Origin: Oxalobacteraceae bacterium
GTDB taxonomy: Bacteria > Pseudomonadota > Gammaproteobacteria > Burkholderiales > Burkholderiaceae_D
Assembly (NCBI GenBank): GCA_003132085.1
Contig: PKWO01000410.1
Location: 590 to 7,566 of the forward strand
Direction of reading: 5' to 3'
DNA length: 6,977 nt
The translations under genes and the position numbers were made by a program. Below, in pieces: positions 6,457-6,977 of the stretch. The notes under the pieces are model-generated. The model saw nothing but the letters and a program-made list of their open reading frames with translations. It made no database searches and was not told where the DNA came from. Each line of letters opens with the position of its first letter. Positions within the stretch are counted from its first letter, which is position 1.

Positions 6457-6876
6457 ATGAAAATGAAACAACGCGGCTTTACCTTGCTTGAATTGTTGGT
6501 GGTCTTGCTGATCATCGGCATGCTTGCGGCCTTTGTCGGGCCGAAGTATTTTGGACAAATCGCCAAATCGCAAACACAGGTTGCCGGGGCACAAATCGAG
6601 TCATTGTCCCAGGCTCTCGACCAGTTTCGTGTTGATACCGGCCATTACCCATCCACTACGGAAGGTTTGGCTGCATTGTATGCCTCCCCAGGAAGTACCA
6701 GCGAGCCTCAGTGGAACGGTCCGTACCTGAAAAAAGCGGTGCCACCCGATCCATGGGGAAATGCTTACGTTTATACGATACCGAGTACCGTCCCCGGCCG
6801 TGACTACGATATCATTTCGTATGGGGCTGACGGCCAGCCGGGCGGCACCGGCGTGAATGCGGACGTCACGAACTGA
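6457..6876 (+). CDS. gspG: Major pseudopilin GspG of a type II secretion system
   Basis: 139 residues, the usual GspG length. Leader MKMKQRG, then FTLLELLVVLLIIGMLAAFVG with Glu at +5 (Glu12). The globular domain has the family hallmarks: QALDQFRVDTGHYPSTTEGL (52-71), NGPYLKKAVPPDPWGN (87-102), YDIISYGADGQPGG (117-130) and an Asp-containing tail (NADVTN). The last two regions form the calcium-binding site in studied GspG proteins. GspG polymerises on the inner-membrane platform into the pseudopilus that drives cargo through the secretin. It follows the atypical pseudopilin after 27 bases, the largest gap in the operon, and precedes the gspF-like gene. Confidence 0.95.
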   Translation: MKMKQRGFTLLELLVVLLIIGMLAAFVGPKYFGQIAKSQTQVAGAQIESLSQALDQFRVDTGHYPSTTEGLAALYASPGSTSEPQWNGPYLKKAVPPDPWGNAYVYTIPSTVPGRDYDIISYGADGQPGGTGVNADVTN

Positions 6877-6898
6877 ACCTGAACCGACACATCAGGCG

Positions 6899-6977
6899 AT
6901 GCATTACCAAGCCAAGGTGCTGACAGCCGCGATGGCGGTGGAACTGATCGACGTTGACGCAGTCAGCGCCGAAGAAG
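6899..6977 (+). CDS. gspF: GspF/PilC-like inner-membrane platform protein, N-terminal fragment (cut by window edge)
   Basis: Only the first 26 codons are visible: MHYQAKVLTAAMAVELIDVD and then AVSAEE. This matches the usual start of type II secretion F proteins, a short strand M-x-Y-x-(V/A)-K followed by a strand and the helix SAEEA. The gene begins 22 bases after gspG, and a gspF is expected next to gspG. The ribosome site is poor (AGG close to the ATG), but there is no other start codon in frame after the gspG stop. GspF is the polytopic protein that couples the ATPase to pseudopilus growth. Confidence 0.7.
   Translation, partial: MHYQAKVLTAAMAVELIDVDAVSAEE

Overview
The window looks like a piece of a Gram-negative proteobacterial chromosome with moderately high GC. 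My best guess is a betaproteobacterium, judging only from the style of the secretin, pseudopilin and Ig-repeat proteins. No rRNA, tRNA, mobile element or CRISPR array is visible.

Layout. (1) Positions 1-910, minus strand: the 5' part of a gene for a secreted protein built of tandem bacterial Ig-like repeats of 83-86 residues. It runs off the left edge. (2) About 911-1693: a long divergent intergenic region, AT-rich in patches, with three short perfect dyads, a candidate sigma70 promoter facing right and an orphan strong Shine-Dalgarno sequence. (3) 1694-6977, plus strand: seven complete genes and an eighth cut by the right edge. All are tightly packed or overlapping, so they read as one operon for a non-canonical type II secretion / type IV pilus-like machine. 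The order is a PilO/GspM-like inner-membrane protein, a GspC/PilP-like linker protein, a secretin lipoprotein carrying N-terminal TPR-like helices and a C-terminal cohesin-like domain, two related pseudopilins, a pseudopilin lacking the conserved Glu+5, the major pseudopilin GspG, and the first 26 codons of a GspF-like platform protein.

How the parts would work together (family knowledge plus inference). The M/O-like and C/P-like proteins would join the inner-membrane platform to the outer-membrane secretin. The four pseudopilins would form a short periplasmic pseudopilus assembled on GspF, driven by a GspE ATPase presumably encoded beyond the right edge. No recognisable GspL/PilM/PilN, GspH/I/J/K or ATPase gene lies in the window. 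The cohesin-like domain is the most unusual part and may bind a partner or cargo. The divergent Ig-repeat protein, which has a Sec signal peptide, is a reasonable but unproven cargo candidate.
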